This document shows, piece after piece, positions 56,301 to 64,000 of a DNA stretch of 64,000 bases (position 1 is the stretch's first letter; each line of letters starts with the position of its first letter). This stretch comes from Acridotheres tristis (taxonomy: Eukaryota; Chordata; Aves; Passeriformes; Sturnidae), in the NCBI GenBank assembly GCA_037013685.1, contig CM072886.1:90570422-90634421 (forward strand). The letters run 5' to 3'. The translations under genes were made by a program, and so were the position numbers. The notes beneath the pieces were generated by a model, which was given only the letters and a program-made list of their open reading frames with translations, was not told the DNA's origin and made no database searches.

Positions 56301-58378
56301 TTTTATCACCAGCAGCTCACTCCAGAGAGCCCCACTTGGAGGTCTCACTGCAGCACAGAGCTCTGCAGCCTCATTTTAAGCACCTCCTTCAACATCTCAT
56401 GTTAGCTGTCACTGAGTTTGTTTGAGCATGCTTTGTGCTGCTGTTTCAATACCCCAAGACTAGCAGCTCCCAATTTCATCTTTTGTTCCTGGGTAAACAA
56501 ACATGAACTCGCTGATTTCTCTTTAAATCAGCTTTTCTGTGTCCTTAAACATTCTTATTGCTGACTCTCTTGATTCGTTTGAAGCCTTTTTATGTGCTTA
56601 TCTGTTCATCTAACCATCCATACTCTCAAAGACATTTCTGGAGAAACTGCCAATATTTCAATCCAAAATCACTTGCAAATTAAATAAAAATATGCTTGAA
56701 AAAATTACGCACAGATTCTATTTTTTTAATTGTAACCCTAGAGATCCAAGAATACTAATTGGCTTGTAAGTACGATTTTGATTTTACACTTGATACTCAT
56801 GATTTTATGTCTTTTATCAGCTACCTTTTCTGTCTTTGTTAATTACTTTTTGCTTAAAGGAATTGTTTCATCTCTGTTTTTTGGCACATCCTCTCCTTCC
56901 ATTTGGAAGATGTTTCCTCCTTTTTCTGCCTAAGCAGACTCTGTGTAGTGAAAATATTACTATATCATTTGTATACTTCTGAGTGCTGGTCTGAGTGGCA
57001 GGGTTTCTCCTTCACTGATGGTGACACTCATAGGCAAGGCGCGACCTGGAGCCAAGGAAAGCAGCCTCTGTAAATTGTAGTGCAACTTCTGTTTGTACGG
57101 AAATGCAGACGATAAGAGAAGGAAAATGCAGCCAAAACCAGGAAAGAAAACCAGGGGAGAAGCCCAGAAACCCTGTAGAGACAGGTCTGGATCTTAGAAG
57201 CAACAGAATTTACTCTCATTTGGCTTTTAGCCATTTGTGGCAATATAGACATAAGCCTTCTTCCTAAGCACCATTTAAAATTAATGACAGTATATTTGTT
57301 AAAAATTGACCTGGGAAGGAAACCTGCCATATTAACAACACTAATCAACACAGGCTTGAACAAATAAACCACGAACATTGCCCTCCAGCTCAGCCAGCCA
57401 AGCTATGTCCCAGTGCTTTTTTACTTGTTTCTACTCAACAACAGTAAATTACTTTCTCTCCACACTGCCAACCAGCCCCTTCCAGCAGCTGTTGGGCTGG
57501 AAACAACTGATCAAACTGCTCAGCTCACTTAAATGCCACCCTGTTGCCAAGAGAAAAGCTCTTTACCTCGGGATTGCTAAGGAAGTCGATAGTCAGGGAA
57601 CAACAAACACAAACCATCTCTCAGCATAACTTTTCTGCTTGCACCTGATGTGCAACTAAAGTGGCACAGTACTTACTTCTGGTCCCAGTTTCTCCAGGAG
57701 ATGATGAAAAAAATCGTCAAGCTCCTTCCCTTCTATGTAACCATTGTCTAAATAAAAAGCAAGTAAATTAATGGTCAGCAGTACTGCCCGAGTTCCAGGA
57801 ACCGTGTTATGGGTGGCAGCATGCAGGTAGCCCAAGGCTTCAGGCTCAGGATCTCAGCTGCCTGCCCACTCAGGGGAGCCCCATGATTCCCAGTTCCATC
57901 TGTTCATTTCTGTGTGAGGGCTGGGCACAGCTGCAGCGCTCCCTTCAGAGTTTTTCTTACAGAAAACTTTTCAGAAACAAAAATAACCACCCCAAACTGG
58001 GACCAAAAGAGACAGCAGCAGACAAAACACGGAAGCGACGAAAAGGCAAAACTTGGGGAGTGAAAAGGGGGATTTACAGCTGTGTTATTCATGGCGAGGG
58101 GGAAGAAGGGGGGCTTGAAAACACCTGCGGGACCTCGTGGGGGTAAAGCTTGGATATGTCGGCCCCATGCGTAGCATCCCAGGCACCCACCCACCCACAC
58201 CACACCCAAACACACACCCTGAGGGGCGCCCATTCCCTGCACAGACAGAGCCCTACCCGGCACCCCCACACCCTCAGCCGGCTCCCCCCATGTGTCCCCA
58301 CTTGCCGTCGGTGTCGAAGCGCCGCCAGGCCCCGAGGAAGGCGGCGGCGTCCAGGCGCCCGTCGGCGCCGCTCTCCAT
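32270..58378 (-). CDS. SCGN: Secretagogin, six-EF-hand calcium sensor (11 coding exons)
   Basis: Secretagogin is a cytosolic calcium-binding protein of pancreatic islet, neuroendocrine and neuronal cells. It is known to bind SNARE-related partners such as SNAP-25 and to link calcium to secretion. Eleven exons on the minus strand join without a frame break to 822 nt, 273 residues plus stop. Human SCGN is 276 residues; the difference is a 3-residue shorter N-terminus. Six 12-residue EF loops lie at residues 22-33, 68-79, 115-126, 159-170, 207-218 and 251-262. Loops 1, 3, 5 and 6 have acidic or oxygen ligands at 1, 3 and 5, Gly6, a hydrophobic residue at 8 and Glu12. Loop 2 has Thr at position 3, and loop 4 ends in Asp instead of Glu, as in human. 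The ATG was chosen by homology and by a near-ideal context (CACCATGG). No frameshift or stop interrupts it, so the gene looks functional. The gene assignment is very secure; individual splice sites are inferred. Confidence 0.97.
32399..33709 (-). other. SCGN: SCGN intron 10 (1.3 kb)
   Basis: Donor GTATCT, acceptor TTTGCCTGCAG. Contains a CA-rich low-complexity stretch at about 32953-33064. Nothing else recognised. Confidence 0.85.
32953..33064. repeat. CA-rich low-complexity stretch in SCGN intron 10
   Basis: Interrupted CA runs (ACACACTCACACACAG, then CACACACACG and ACACATACACAGACAC). Confidence 0.85.
33710..33778 (-). CDS. SCGN: SCGN coding exon 10
   Basis: Encodes residues 209-231 ([21 protein letters not shown]...). 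It completes EF loop 5 (207-218: Asp207, Ser209, Thr211, Gly212, Leu214, Glu218) and its exiting helix, almost identical to human. Lys231 stands where human has Gln. Acceptor TTCTTTCAG, donor GTATCT, 23 whole codons. Confidence 0.96.
33779..34669 (-). other. SCGN: SCGN intron 9 (891 nt) with CR1 insertion
   Basis: Donor GTGAGT, acceptor TTCTTTCAG. A minus-oriented CR1 fragment occupies about 33882-34112, starting roughly 100 nt from the exon 10 acceptor. The rest holds nothing recognised. Confidence 0.86.
33882..34112 (-). mobile_element. CR1 LINE 3' fragment in SCGN intron 9
   Basis: Begins with the hallmark TTCACAGAATCATGAAATGG/TTTGGGTTGGAAGGGACATT of the CR1 3' end read in reverse. It continues through the CCAACCTGGTCTTGAACATT and AAGAATTTCTTCTTAATATC blocks. 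About 230 bp, 5'-truncated, inserted in the same orientation as SCGN. Confidence 0.9.
34670..34729 (-). CDS. SCGN: SCGN coding exon 9
   Basis: Encodes residues 189-208 ([20 protein letters not shown]): the incoming helix of EF-hand 5 and the first two loop residues (Asp207, Val208). It is 20 whole codons, ending at the donor GTGAGT. An intron therefore splits EF loop 5, as intron 1 splits EF loop 1. Confidence 0.96.
34730..34844 (-). other. SCGN: SCGN intron 8 (115 nt) with two possible acceptors
   Basis: A very short intron with a GTAAGT donor. The frame-preserving acceptor is TATGCAG at its end. A second AG after a strong T-rich tract (AATTTTTCAG) lies 23 nt upstream, with the AG at 34754-34753. 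Its use would shift the frame. Confidence 0.85.
34845..34890 (-). CDS. SCGN: SCGN coding exon 8
   Basis: The smallest exon, 46 nt. It completes Arg173 and encodes residues 174-188 ([15 protein letters not shown]), recalled as identical to human. This is the exiting helix of EF-hand 4. Acceptor CCCATTCAG, donor GTAAGT, ending in phase 0. Confidence 0.96.
34891..36353 (-). other. SCGN: SCGN intron 7 (1.46 kb), nothing else seen
   Basis: Donor GTAGGA, acceptor CCCATTCAG, phase 2. No repeat or other gene recognised. Confidence 0.84.
36354..36409 (-). CDS. SCGN: SCGN coding exon 7
   Basis: Encodes residues 155-172 plus two bases of Arg173 ([18 protein letters not shown]). It holds EF loop 4 at 159-170: Asp159, Asn161, Asp163, Gly164, Leu166, and Asp170 at position 12. 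An Asp at position 12 weakens or changes calcium affinity in many EF-hands and is shared with human. The acceptor tract (GATTTATAG) is only modestly pyrimidine-rich. The donor is AAG|GTAGGA. Confidence 0.95.
36410..45974 (-). other. SCGN: SCGN intron 6 (9.6 kb), contains a hairpin, no gene seen
   Basis: The largest intron. Its one standout element is the near-perfect inverted repeat at 41262-41335. There is a 13-nt T run at 43591-43603. No LINE of useful length, exon or RNA gene is recognised otherwise. Confidence 0.85.
41262..41335. repeat. Near-perfect inverted repeat (long hairpin) in SCGN intron 6
   Basis: Arms 41262-41291 and 41306-41335 are reverse complements with one mismatch (41281 against 41316). 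After one further mismatch (41292/41305), four more pairs (41293-41296 with 41301-41304) close on a 4-nt loop. In all, 33 of 35 positions pair. The transcribed SCGN intron could fold this as a long stable stem. Confidence 0.95.
45975..46052 (-). CDS. SCGN: SCGN coding exon 6
   Basis: Encodes residues 129-154 ([13 protein letters not shown]...). It forms the exiting helix of EF-hand 3 and the long helix leading to EF-hand 4. Compared with the recalled human segment it is collinear with several substitutions. Acceptor TTACTACAG, donor GTAAGA, 26 whole codons. Confidence 0.94.
46053..46949 (-). other. SCGN: SCGN intron 5 (897 nt), nothing else seen
   Basis: Donor GTAAGT, acceptor TTACTACAG. No repeat or gene recognised inside. 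Confidence 0.85.
46950..47006 (-). CDS. SCGN: SCGN coding exon 5
   Basis: Encodes residues 110-128 ([19 protein letters not shown]), which is EF-hand 3 in a single exon. Loop 115-126 has Asp115, Asp117, Ser119, Gly120, Ile122 and Glu126, all canonical. Acceptor CCATTCAG, donor GTAAGT, phase 0 at both ends. Confidence 0.96.
47007..47875 (-). other. SCGN: SCGN intron 4 (869 nt), nothing else seen
   Basis: Starts with the atypical donor GTCTGT and ends CCATTCAG. I see no repeat or further coding sequence in it. Confidence 0.85.
47876..47965 (-). CDS. SCGN: SCGN coding exon 4
   Basis: Encodes residues 80-109 ([19 protein letters not shown]...). This is the strongly conserved linker between EF-hands 2 and 3, nearly identical to human. 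It is 30 whole codons, phase 0. The acceptor is TTTTATCCAG. The donor must be GTCTGT, because exon 5 begins in phase 0 with Ile110-Trp111. That donor lacks the usual purine at +3 and A at +4. Confidence 0.95.
47966..48540 (-). other. SCGN: SCGN intron 3 (575 nt), over half CR1
   Basis: Donor GTATCT, acceptor ATCCAG. A CR1 LINE fragment at about 48200-48497 fills more than half of the intron. The rest is unremarkable. Confidence 0.88.
48200..48497 (-). mobile_element. CR1 LINE 3' fragment in SCGN intron 3
   Basis: Starts TCACAGAATGGTTTGGGTTG and runs about 300 bp through the usual CR1 3' blocks to a region near ATTCCCC. It is in the same orientation as SCGN and ends about 43 nt from the exon 3 donor. 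Confidence 0.9.
48541..48633 (-). CDS. SCGN: SCGN coding exon 3
   Basis: Encodes residues 49-79 ([16 protein letters not shown]...), covering the incoming helix and the whole of EF loop 2 (Asp68, Thr70, Asp72, Gly73, Leu75, Glu79). The acceptor is GGCAG followed by AGC, and the donor is GTATCT. It is 31 whole codons with phase 0 at both ends. This is the least conserved exon against human, matching the known variability of EF-hand 2. Confidence 0.94.
53270..53465 (-). mobile_element. CR1 LINE 3' fragment in SCGN intron 2
   Basis: About 195 bp from GAATGGTTTGGGTTGAAAGG to AGAATTCCTTCCTAATATTT, in the standard CR1 order. 5'-truncated, in the same orientation as SCGN. Confidence 0.9.
54628..54697. 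repeat. Pentanucleotide microsatellite, (A/G)GAA(C/T) units
   Basis: About 14 tandem 5-bp units drawn from AGAAC, AGAAT, GGAAC and GGAAT, interrupted by point changes but not by length changes. It lies directly at the 3' end of a CR1 remnant. Read on the minus strand it gives a spurious open frame rich in repeated SVLF/FHS words. Confidence 0.95.
54698..54762 (-). mobile_element. CR1 3'-terminal remnant
   Basis: About 60 bp resembling the end of another CR1 subfamily (TTCCAGTTGGAAAAGACCCA, then CATCTAGTCTAGTTGTCTGA). Its 3' tail continues directly into the pentamer repeat at 54628-54697. Confidence 0.7.
57677..57747 (-). CDS. SCGN: SCGN coding exon 2
   Basis: Completes codon 25 and encodes residues 26-48 ([20 protein letters not shown]...). 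It contains the rest of EF loop 1 (Asn26, Gly27, Ile29, Glu33) and its exiting helix. The acceptor is a T-rich tract ending in TTTAG and the donor is a strong GTAAGT. Phase at the 3' end is 0. The Asn at loop position 5 replaces the Lys found in human. Confidence 0.95.
58300..58305 (-). other. SCGN: GC splice donor of SCGN intron 1
   Basis: On the minus strand the bases right after exon 1 read GCAAGT, the usual form of the rare GC-AG donor class. Only this boundary joins to exon 2 so that Asp25-Asn26-Gly27 continue the EF loop, aligned without gaps to human (DADEKGYIE). Intron 1 is 57748-58305, 558 nt. It is CpG-rich near the donor and contains a C/CA-rich stretch at about 58180-58225. Confidence 0.88.
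58306..58378 (-). CDS. SCGN: SCGN coding exon 1
   Basis: Encodes residues 1-24 plus the first base of codon 25. It holds the short N-terminus ([12 protein letters not shown]...) and the first helix and opening of EF loop 1 (DTD). The start codon has A at -3 and G at +4. The exon is GC-rich and sits in the CpG island. It must end at 58306, followed by a GCAAGT donor. Ending at the nearby GT (58301-58300) instead would add 4 nt and give a stop codon about 10 codons into exon 2. The N-terminus is three residues shorter than the human one. Confidence 0.93.
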
Positions 58379-61300
58379 GGTGCTGCTGCTCTCGGCCCCG
58401 GGCCCCAGCCTCCCCTCACTCGGCGGCACAGCCTCTGCCCCGGCCCCGCCGCCGGGCCCGGCTTTCAAGGCGGCGGCCCCGCCCCGGGGGCGGCCCCAAG
58501 GGGGTCGCCGAGGGGAGTCTCCCCCTTCCCGGGTCTCGTCCCACCGACCTCCCGCCCGTCCGGATCCCTCTGGGCTGTGCTCGGGCACGGGTTGAGGCAG
58601 GACTGGCTCAGCCGTCGGAGGTGCGCTGGAGCAGCCGGAGCGCGCAGCCCCCTCTTCGGAAGAGCCGCTCGCAAACGACCTTTAAAGTTTCAAACTCCCC
58701 GAACGAAGGCAGAAGTGCTGGAGGGAAATGTGATGCTTCAGAGTAGTGGAGTTTAAGGGGAGGAAAAGGAGTTTTCTAAAGCTTGTAACTCTCCTCCTCG
58801 GTTTGTGAAAGCAGAGTAGCAGCAGGCATAGTTGTCTCCCCTTCTCATCCCTCACCGCCATGAAAAGCCAGAGGACTGAGACGGACAGAAACCTGCATCG
58901 TCTTCCTCCTTTGTCAGCCTTCTCCTCCTTCCTTTCTTCCTTCCTTAGATGTAGTACTAATCAAATGGACAAACCGTGGGGTTTAAGGTCTCTGTGCTGA
59001 TAGAGCATTATATTCATGATGGCCCTGCTTGGGAGTAGATTTGATTTGAATGTCTCTTGTGTATTCATCTGCAGTGATTTCAGGCACCTGGGACTGAGCT
59101 AGTCACCATGTGTGCTCCCAGAATCGTTATCATCTCCTTTGAGACCCTTACAGACAGTTTTTTCTAGGTTGCCTTTGATTCAATAGATACATATTTCAAT
59201 TTTATTCGCATAATGATTGCTTTAGAGAGGCTCTTAGAAGCAGCAGAAAAGGCTTTTTAGAAGTAGTTAATGTTTGCCCTGAGAAGGTTCCTATTTGATC
59301 TGAGGGGGAAAAAAAGCCCTGAAGAACTGAGTTGTGTTTTACTCAGGAAATTCTTTCAAGGAGATCACAACAGAGATCATACAGCAGTGTCCAGTGTGCA
59401 AAGAAAAAGGAGATACTGTAAAGCTGATGTGTTTAAACAGCAGCATGGGAGCATCTCAGTACAAGGATTCCCTGGACAGCAGCCTTGGGATCACCTTTGG
59501 ACCTCAGAAAAATTATCTTCAAGAACTTAAAGCAACAGCAGGGCCACAAGCACTTCCTGACCATGTTCAGTTGAGGAACCCCAGCATGGTAGAGCAACTC
59601 ATTAGGTAGTGACATGGAAAAGTCTAAATTTTTAGGGGACACCTGCCCAAGTCCCTTGCAGGCAAGACCAGAGTGACTCCACAAGTTTCTCTATCATCTG
59701 TCCTTTCCTCATTGCCAAAAGTCAGGCCTCACCTTAGGTTGAGGGCTCTCGTGGAACCCCTCCTTCAATCTCTTCTTCCCAATGTTTCCCACCATGGCTC
59801 CCTGACAGTGGTGGCCTTATGTACTCCATGGGAGCTGCCTGATCTCCTGTGTGGGATGAAGTCACCTGGTACCGCTTCATGGCATGATGGTTGCTTTTTG
59901 GCCCCATCTCTCTTCCTAGGACCCAAAGCCCATCTGCCCCAGAGAGGGAGCATACTGATCCAGGCTTTTAGGAAAGAGATGTTCATCAGTTTCTAACATG
60001 GTTTGCAACCTGGCTTTGGAAACCACCACCATGACTGATAACCAAGAAGGTCCCCTGGTATTATGACAATTGGTTTCTTACTAAAAAATATCTTTAACAA
60101 AATTAACTTAAGAGGAAACACTACACATGTTTTGAAATATTTTGCAAGTGAAAGCACCCTGCCATTTGGCAGGGAGGGAGACAGCGAGATTTTATGGGAT
60201 TAGATGCAAAGCTCAGAACATGGAGAAGAGCTCTTCATAGCTGATTCTTCCCCGTGCTCTCACAGGAGGAAGAGCAGACAAGAAGTGTCACCTTATTTAA
60301 ACTACCTGTATTTATCCAGTGTCTCACACAACTCCAGTGAAACCAGGTCCAGTTTGGAGAGAAAAAAAGACCTTCAAGCTTAAGGGGCCCTCATAAGAGC
60401 TCATTTTTACCTATGCATGAGGATGTGGATGATGTGTATCCATCCAGCTGAGCATCCTTGCCATCCCAGGCATTCAGTGCTGCCAGAGAGAGATTTTGAT
60501 TTCACACAGCAGCATACCTGCAAAGGAGGAAAAAGAAGCAGAGCTCATGGATTCCTCTTTTGTTTGCACCAGCTATGCCTTTGCTCTCCCCACAAAGCCC
60601 TCTACTGAAATACCCTATAGATACAGGAGCAATCCCATAGATGCACAACTTTGCTGCTCTGCCCTGCCTCAAGTATTGCACAAAATGAATTTAGTGTTCT
60701 TTGGGGTGGAATTGCAAAATTTAGCTCAAAGTGACTGGAAGCAGGTAAATCCCTTGTTCCTAAAAGAGGATGTGGCCATCCTGCTGCACGCCTAAAACGT
60801 GTTCAGCTTCTCCAATTGCTTTAGATGACTCAGTAAAGCCTGAATGAGAAGAAAAACAAACTAAACAAAAAACAGCTCAGAACAATTTTTACTCATCCAG
60901 TTGGACTTTCCGTGGAATACTGTAAATTTGAGAAGTATGTTGAACTGGGGACCTATTGGCATTATATTAAAGCAACACTGAAGACAGCTGCTGTGTGTGC
61001 AGGTCATGTACCAAACTCAGCAACCACTCTGCCTTGGCTTATTTCCTCAGAGGAATAAATAAGAGTTAGAGGTAGGCAGTATTCTAAAAAGTAACGAACA
61101 CTTTTGATTAAGGACTTTGGTTTCAGCTTTGCACTGTTCTGTAAAGTTCAAGGCTGAAGAGCTCAAATCTGTGTTTTGAAAAACTTTTAAAAAACCTAAA
61201 CCAAGTGTATTCATCCTGACCAGAGATACACTTGTCTCTTAAATGAATGTGCTTCAGTAGGTCCCTTGAGGCTGGAAGCATTTGCACAACCATTGCCTGG

Positions 61301-62429
61301 TCCTGCTCTGGGTCAAGGAACCCTCCAGATGAGGACACCAGCAATGCTGTTTTATTTAACTGATATTGATAATAAATTCATAAATGGCAATCATTGCAAA
61401 GTAGAGCAAAATAAGGAGCTCATGGCCAAACCCCAGCCTTGGCTAGCTTTGTAGAAAGGCTTTATCAGGCAACTGTAAATGGGAAAACGTGGATAAAAGT
61501 GCAGACTGCTGATCTGGAAACAAAAATAGGGGCAGCTGACAAATGCCTCATTCTTTGGGTCAGACTCAAATTATTGATGTGAAATGAAACTATGGGTTGC
61601 CATGAATAGACTAGAGAACAAAAAACCAAACCAAATATTTAGATTTGTGGTATGACTTTGCTCCTTGCTTTTACACAAGAAAATTCTAAATACATGCAGA
61701 CACAGTTAAATGGAAATAATTTTCCTCATCAAATGGCTTCAGCTTCCCTCAGCTTTGCACTGACTGGAGACACTGAGGAAGACAACACCAGCTATCAGCA
61801 TTTCATCCTTCACTGAGCAGGTGGTTTGGATTTTGCATGGGTCCTGCAGAAAGCCCCAGCCCAGATCCTCGGTGTGCCCTGTTTTCCCCAGACCCTTATT
61901 TGTATCAGGGCAGTGGGAGGTGGGTGTGCTGGCTGAGCTGCTGTGCACAGCTGGGGCTGCCAAGGGTGGGAATGATGCACTCCTGCCCGGCAAGGGGTCT
62001 GTGAGCATCCCAGCAAAGGAAAATGCTGCAGAAGCAATGAAAGGCAAACTGAAAGGAAATCAAAATGGCAATAATGCAGTCGGTGAAGCCCTCTATCATT
62101 CCTACCATTTCTTGGAAATCAAGTCAGAGATGATGCTGTCTGCTGCAGAAAAGAAACGGACTCTTCTTTCTAACCCACCCTCAGATGGGTACAAGCTGCT
62201 TATTAGCAGTAGAACCCCACCTTCCCACAAGGATGCCCTTCTCTTGCCCCTACTTCCATCCTGCTCCCTCCCTCTGCCCCACAAATCCCACATTTCTGTG
62301 CTAGGCTAGATCCTGGATCCATCTTTCTGGTTCAGGTGGTGCAAAATGTGTGGGCTCAGGGTGCAAAGAAGTGCAATGACAGTTCAGGTCAGGTATTGAT
62401 GGATGTGTTGTGACACAACGACTACCATC

Positions 62430-62535
62430 CCTCAGTCATTTCCATCCACAGATTCCCATCAAGACCAAGTTTCCCCAGCCTTCTCAGCCAGCCCTCCAAG
62501 CTGTGATGCTTCAGTCCTCTGTTATCTTCATTTTG
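62430..62535 (-). mobile_element. Possible degraded CR1 fragment
   Basis: A stretch around CCCAGCCTTCTCAGCCAGCC and GCTTCAGTCCTCTGTTATCT follows the order of the CR1 region near the end of ORF2, read in reverse. There are many mismatches. Only a profile search could confirm it. Confidence 0.4.
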
Positions 62536-63795
62536 GACCAGCAATGAGATCCCTTTAGTGTTATAAGGAAGTAGACAACCTCTTCCCACAAGGATTCCAC
62601 TGGAATGAGGGGTCAGGACTCAGGCCATCAGAAGGGATCTCAGATTTCCCAAAAGAAAAGCTGATATTTCCCCCAGCGTCATTCTGCTCAATGCTACCCA
62701 GGGACTGTAGTCTCAGTTACAGTCCATGACTTTCATTATTTCAGTCTTTGGCTAGAATTTAATGTTGTCCACATAAAGCCTGGGCTGTACGGCCTTGACA
62801 GCATTCTCCTCTACCCTCTGCTGGGTCTTACCTACCTAAGCAAATGGGAAGGGAAGGAGGCGTTCCTGGAATGATGCTAAACAGAAATTACAGAGTTAAC
62901 TTGACTCCTCCATTCAGTGAAACCAAATTGGATTTGCCAAGCTAGCAGCCCCTCTCCTGCCTTCCCTGGCTGGTATCAATCTAATTAAATACTCTTTCTC
63001 CCATGCAGCTTTTTTCTTCTCAGTTCAACTTACTGGAAAAGCTGAAAAAACAGGCTCTGAAGGATTGGATTCGGGGTCAGCTGGCAGAACTCATCATAAA
63101 CTGCCAAAGCAGCATCAGCACAGAGGCATCAGAGCAAAAACCTCAACACACAGCTGGGAGGGACCATGGCAACGTATCTGCTTTTCCATGCAGGCTTTCC
63201 AAACATGGGCACTTGGAACTTGCATGTAATAAATCCCTAGGACAGCTCATGTAGGGGTATCAAAGGAAGAGCAGCTTTCTAATTGGGAAGAGACTCTATC
63301 TGCAAGAGTCACCTCAGTTTGCTGTGGGATACAGCATAGGAAATTAGGTCCTGTAACAACAGATCCCTCATAATGACACCACTTTCTCTGCAGAGACTCA
63401 CAGATTGTTTTCTCTCAAAAATGCAAGGTCTCATTCTTCACAGTGATTTCTCTTTGGTACTTGGCATGGAGGGAATTTGCACCACCAGGACACTCGCAGC
63501 CCCTTTCCCTGCAGGATCTCCCTGATGCAGCAGGAGCAACCACAGGTGAGAGGGCCCAGGGAGGGTGTGAGCAGGCATCCTGGTCCTGGTTCTTGCCCAA
63601 GCAAGTGCCTCATCCTGAGGACTACCTTGGCTGCTGATTGAGAACTGACAACTTTGTCCTGAATTCAGAGGAAAAAGGAGTTCTATGAGGAGCTCAGCCA
63701 TTGCCCTGCACCAGCCTTCCTCCATCAGCTGGGATTTCTCCTCTCCTCACCACATGTGACCCTGGAAAATCTAGGGCATCTCACAGTCTCAAGGG

Positions 63796-63819
63796 GCACT
63801 TGGATGCACTTGGATGCAC
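63796..63819. repeat. Perfect 10-bp tandem duplication
   Basis: GCACTTGGAT twice plus a partial third copy (GCAC). Confidence 0.95.
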
Positions 63820-64000
63820 CCCCACTAGGCTGCTTTCTAGCAACTTGCCATCAGCTTTTACACTATTTGATTTGTTTCCCTGCCCTGCAGATCACCCTGA
63901 GGCCTCACTTCTGCATTTCTTCACCCATTCAGATGCCTGTTCCCCAGGTCTCTGAATACACAAACTCTGTGCAGCTCTGGAAAATTGCCCTCCAGAGCTG

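Larger units (their letters stand above)
48634..57676 (-). other. SCGN: SCGN intron 2 (9.0 kb), no gene seen
   Basis: Starts GTAAGT and ends in CAG at exon 3. The recognisable content is a CR1 fragment at about 53270-53465 and a CR1 tail with an expanded pentamer repeat at about 54628-54760. A degenerate stretch at about 55200-55330 may be an old MIR-like SINE. No other coding or RNA gene can be supported. Open frames inside it lack family similarity that I recognise. Confidence 0.85.
58230..58690. promoter_or_regulatory. SCGN: CpG island / SCGN promoter region
   Basis: A sharp rise in G+C and CpG density around exon 1 against AT-rich flanks. It includes a GC box of the Sp1 type at 58475-58490 (GGGGCGGGGCC on the minus strand). 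There is no clear TATA box; the nearest T/A-rich motif is near 58677-58690. This suggests a CpG-island promoter for SCGN with transcription starting somewhere upstream of 58378. The precise start site cannot be read from sequence. Confidence 0.8.
58691..64000. other. Upstream of SCGN, no gene recognised
   Basis: Beyond the CpG island the base composition falls back to that of the rest of the window. Open frames at 59334-59609 and 61821-62309 lack recognisable domains and have no linked exons. A faint CR1 remnant lies near 62430. In human, CARMIL1 lies next on this side, but I see none of its leucine-rich repeat or C-terminal coding sequence here. Confidence 0.7.

Noticed and set aside
58376..58588. 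In-frame open leader upstream of the SCGN ATG, possible N-terminal extension of about 70 residues
   Set aside because: The upstream start is a GTG, not ATG. The extension is GC-rich filler, and the internal ATG has a near-ideal context and aligns with the human start.
57904..58746. Long GC-rich open frames on both strands across the SCGN CpG island (up to 198 codons)
   Set aside because: High GC removes stop codons by chance. The frames are low in complexity, overlap exon 1 in other frames and match no known family.
61821..62309. 162-codon open frame upstream of SCGN
   Set aside because: No known domain, and overlapping open frames on the other strand suggest chance.
1..64000. CRISPR arrays, prokaryotic operons, phage or plasmid features
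   Set aside because: No regularly spaced repeats or bacterial gene architecture are present. The window is vertebrate nuclear DNA.

Overview
This is a vertebrate nuclear window, almost certainly from a bird. The evidence is roughly 40% GC sequence with long non-coding stretches, GT-AG type introns, a CpG island, and several CR1 LINE fragments carrying the typical avian 3' end. There are no operons, ribosome binding sites or other prokaryotic signs. The order of bird cannot be fixed from sequence alone.

The one gene I can support is secretagogin (SCGN), complete on the minus strand. The start codon is at 58376-58378 and the stop codon at 32270-32272. I rebuilt it exon by exon. Eleven coding exons (73, 71, 93, 90, 57, 78, 56, 46, 60, 69 and 129 nt) join in frame to 822 nt, encoding 273 residues; human SCGN has 276. 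The product is a cytosolic six-EF-hand calcium sensor of neuroendocrine cells. Every splice junction was placed by reading-frame continuity and by recalled similarity to the human protein. Two junctions are unusual: intron 1 must be a GC-AG intron, and intron 4 starts with the atypical donor GTCTGT.

Layout: 1-31.8 kb is intergenic sequence downstream of SCGN. It holds no recognisable gene and one composite CR1 block (about 16.86-18.09 kb). The SCGN 3' UTR and poly(A) signal lie at about 31.8-32.27 kb, and the coding exons and introns at 32.27-58.38 kb. Introns 2 and 6 are about 9 kb each. A CpG island surrounds the first coding exon at about 58.2-58.7 kb. From 58.7 to 64 kb is upstream sequence with no supported gene; by human synteny CARMIL1 would be expected beyond the right edge.

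I found no new multi-gene system. The observations most worth checking are a 74-nt near-perfect hairpin in SCGN intron 6, the obligatory GC donor of intron 1, an avian EF-hand 1 loop that looks fully canonical where the human loop is degenerate, a possible second splice acceptor in intron 8, and a pentanucleotide microsatellite that seems to have grown from a CR1 tail.
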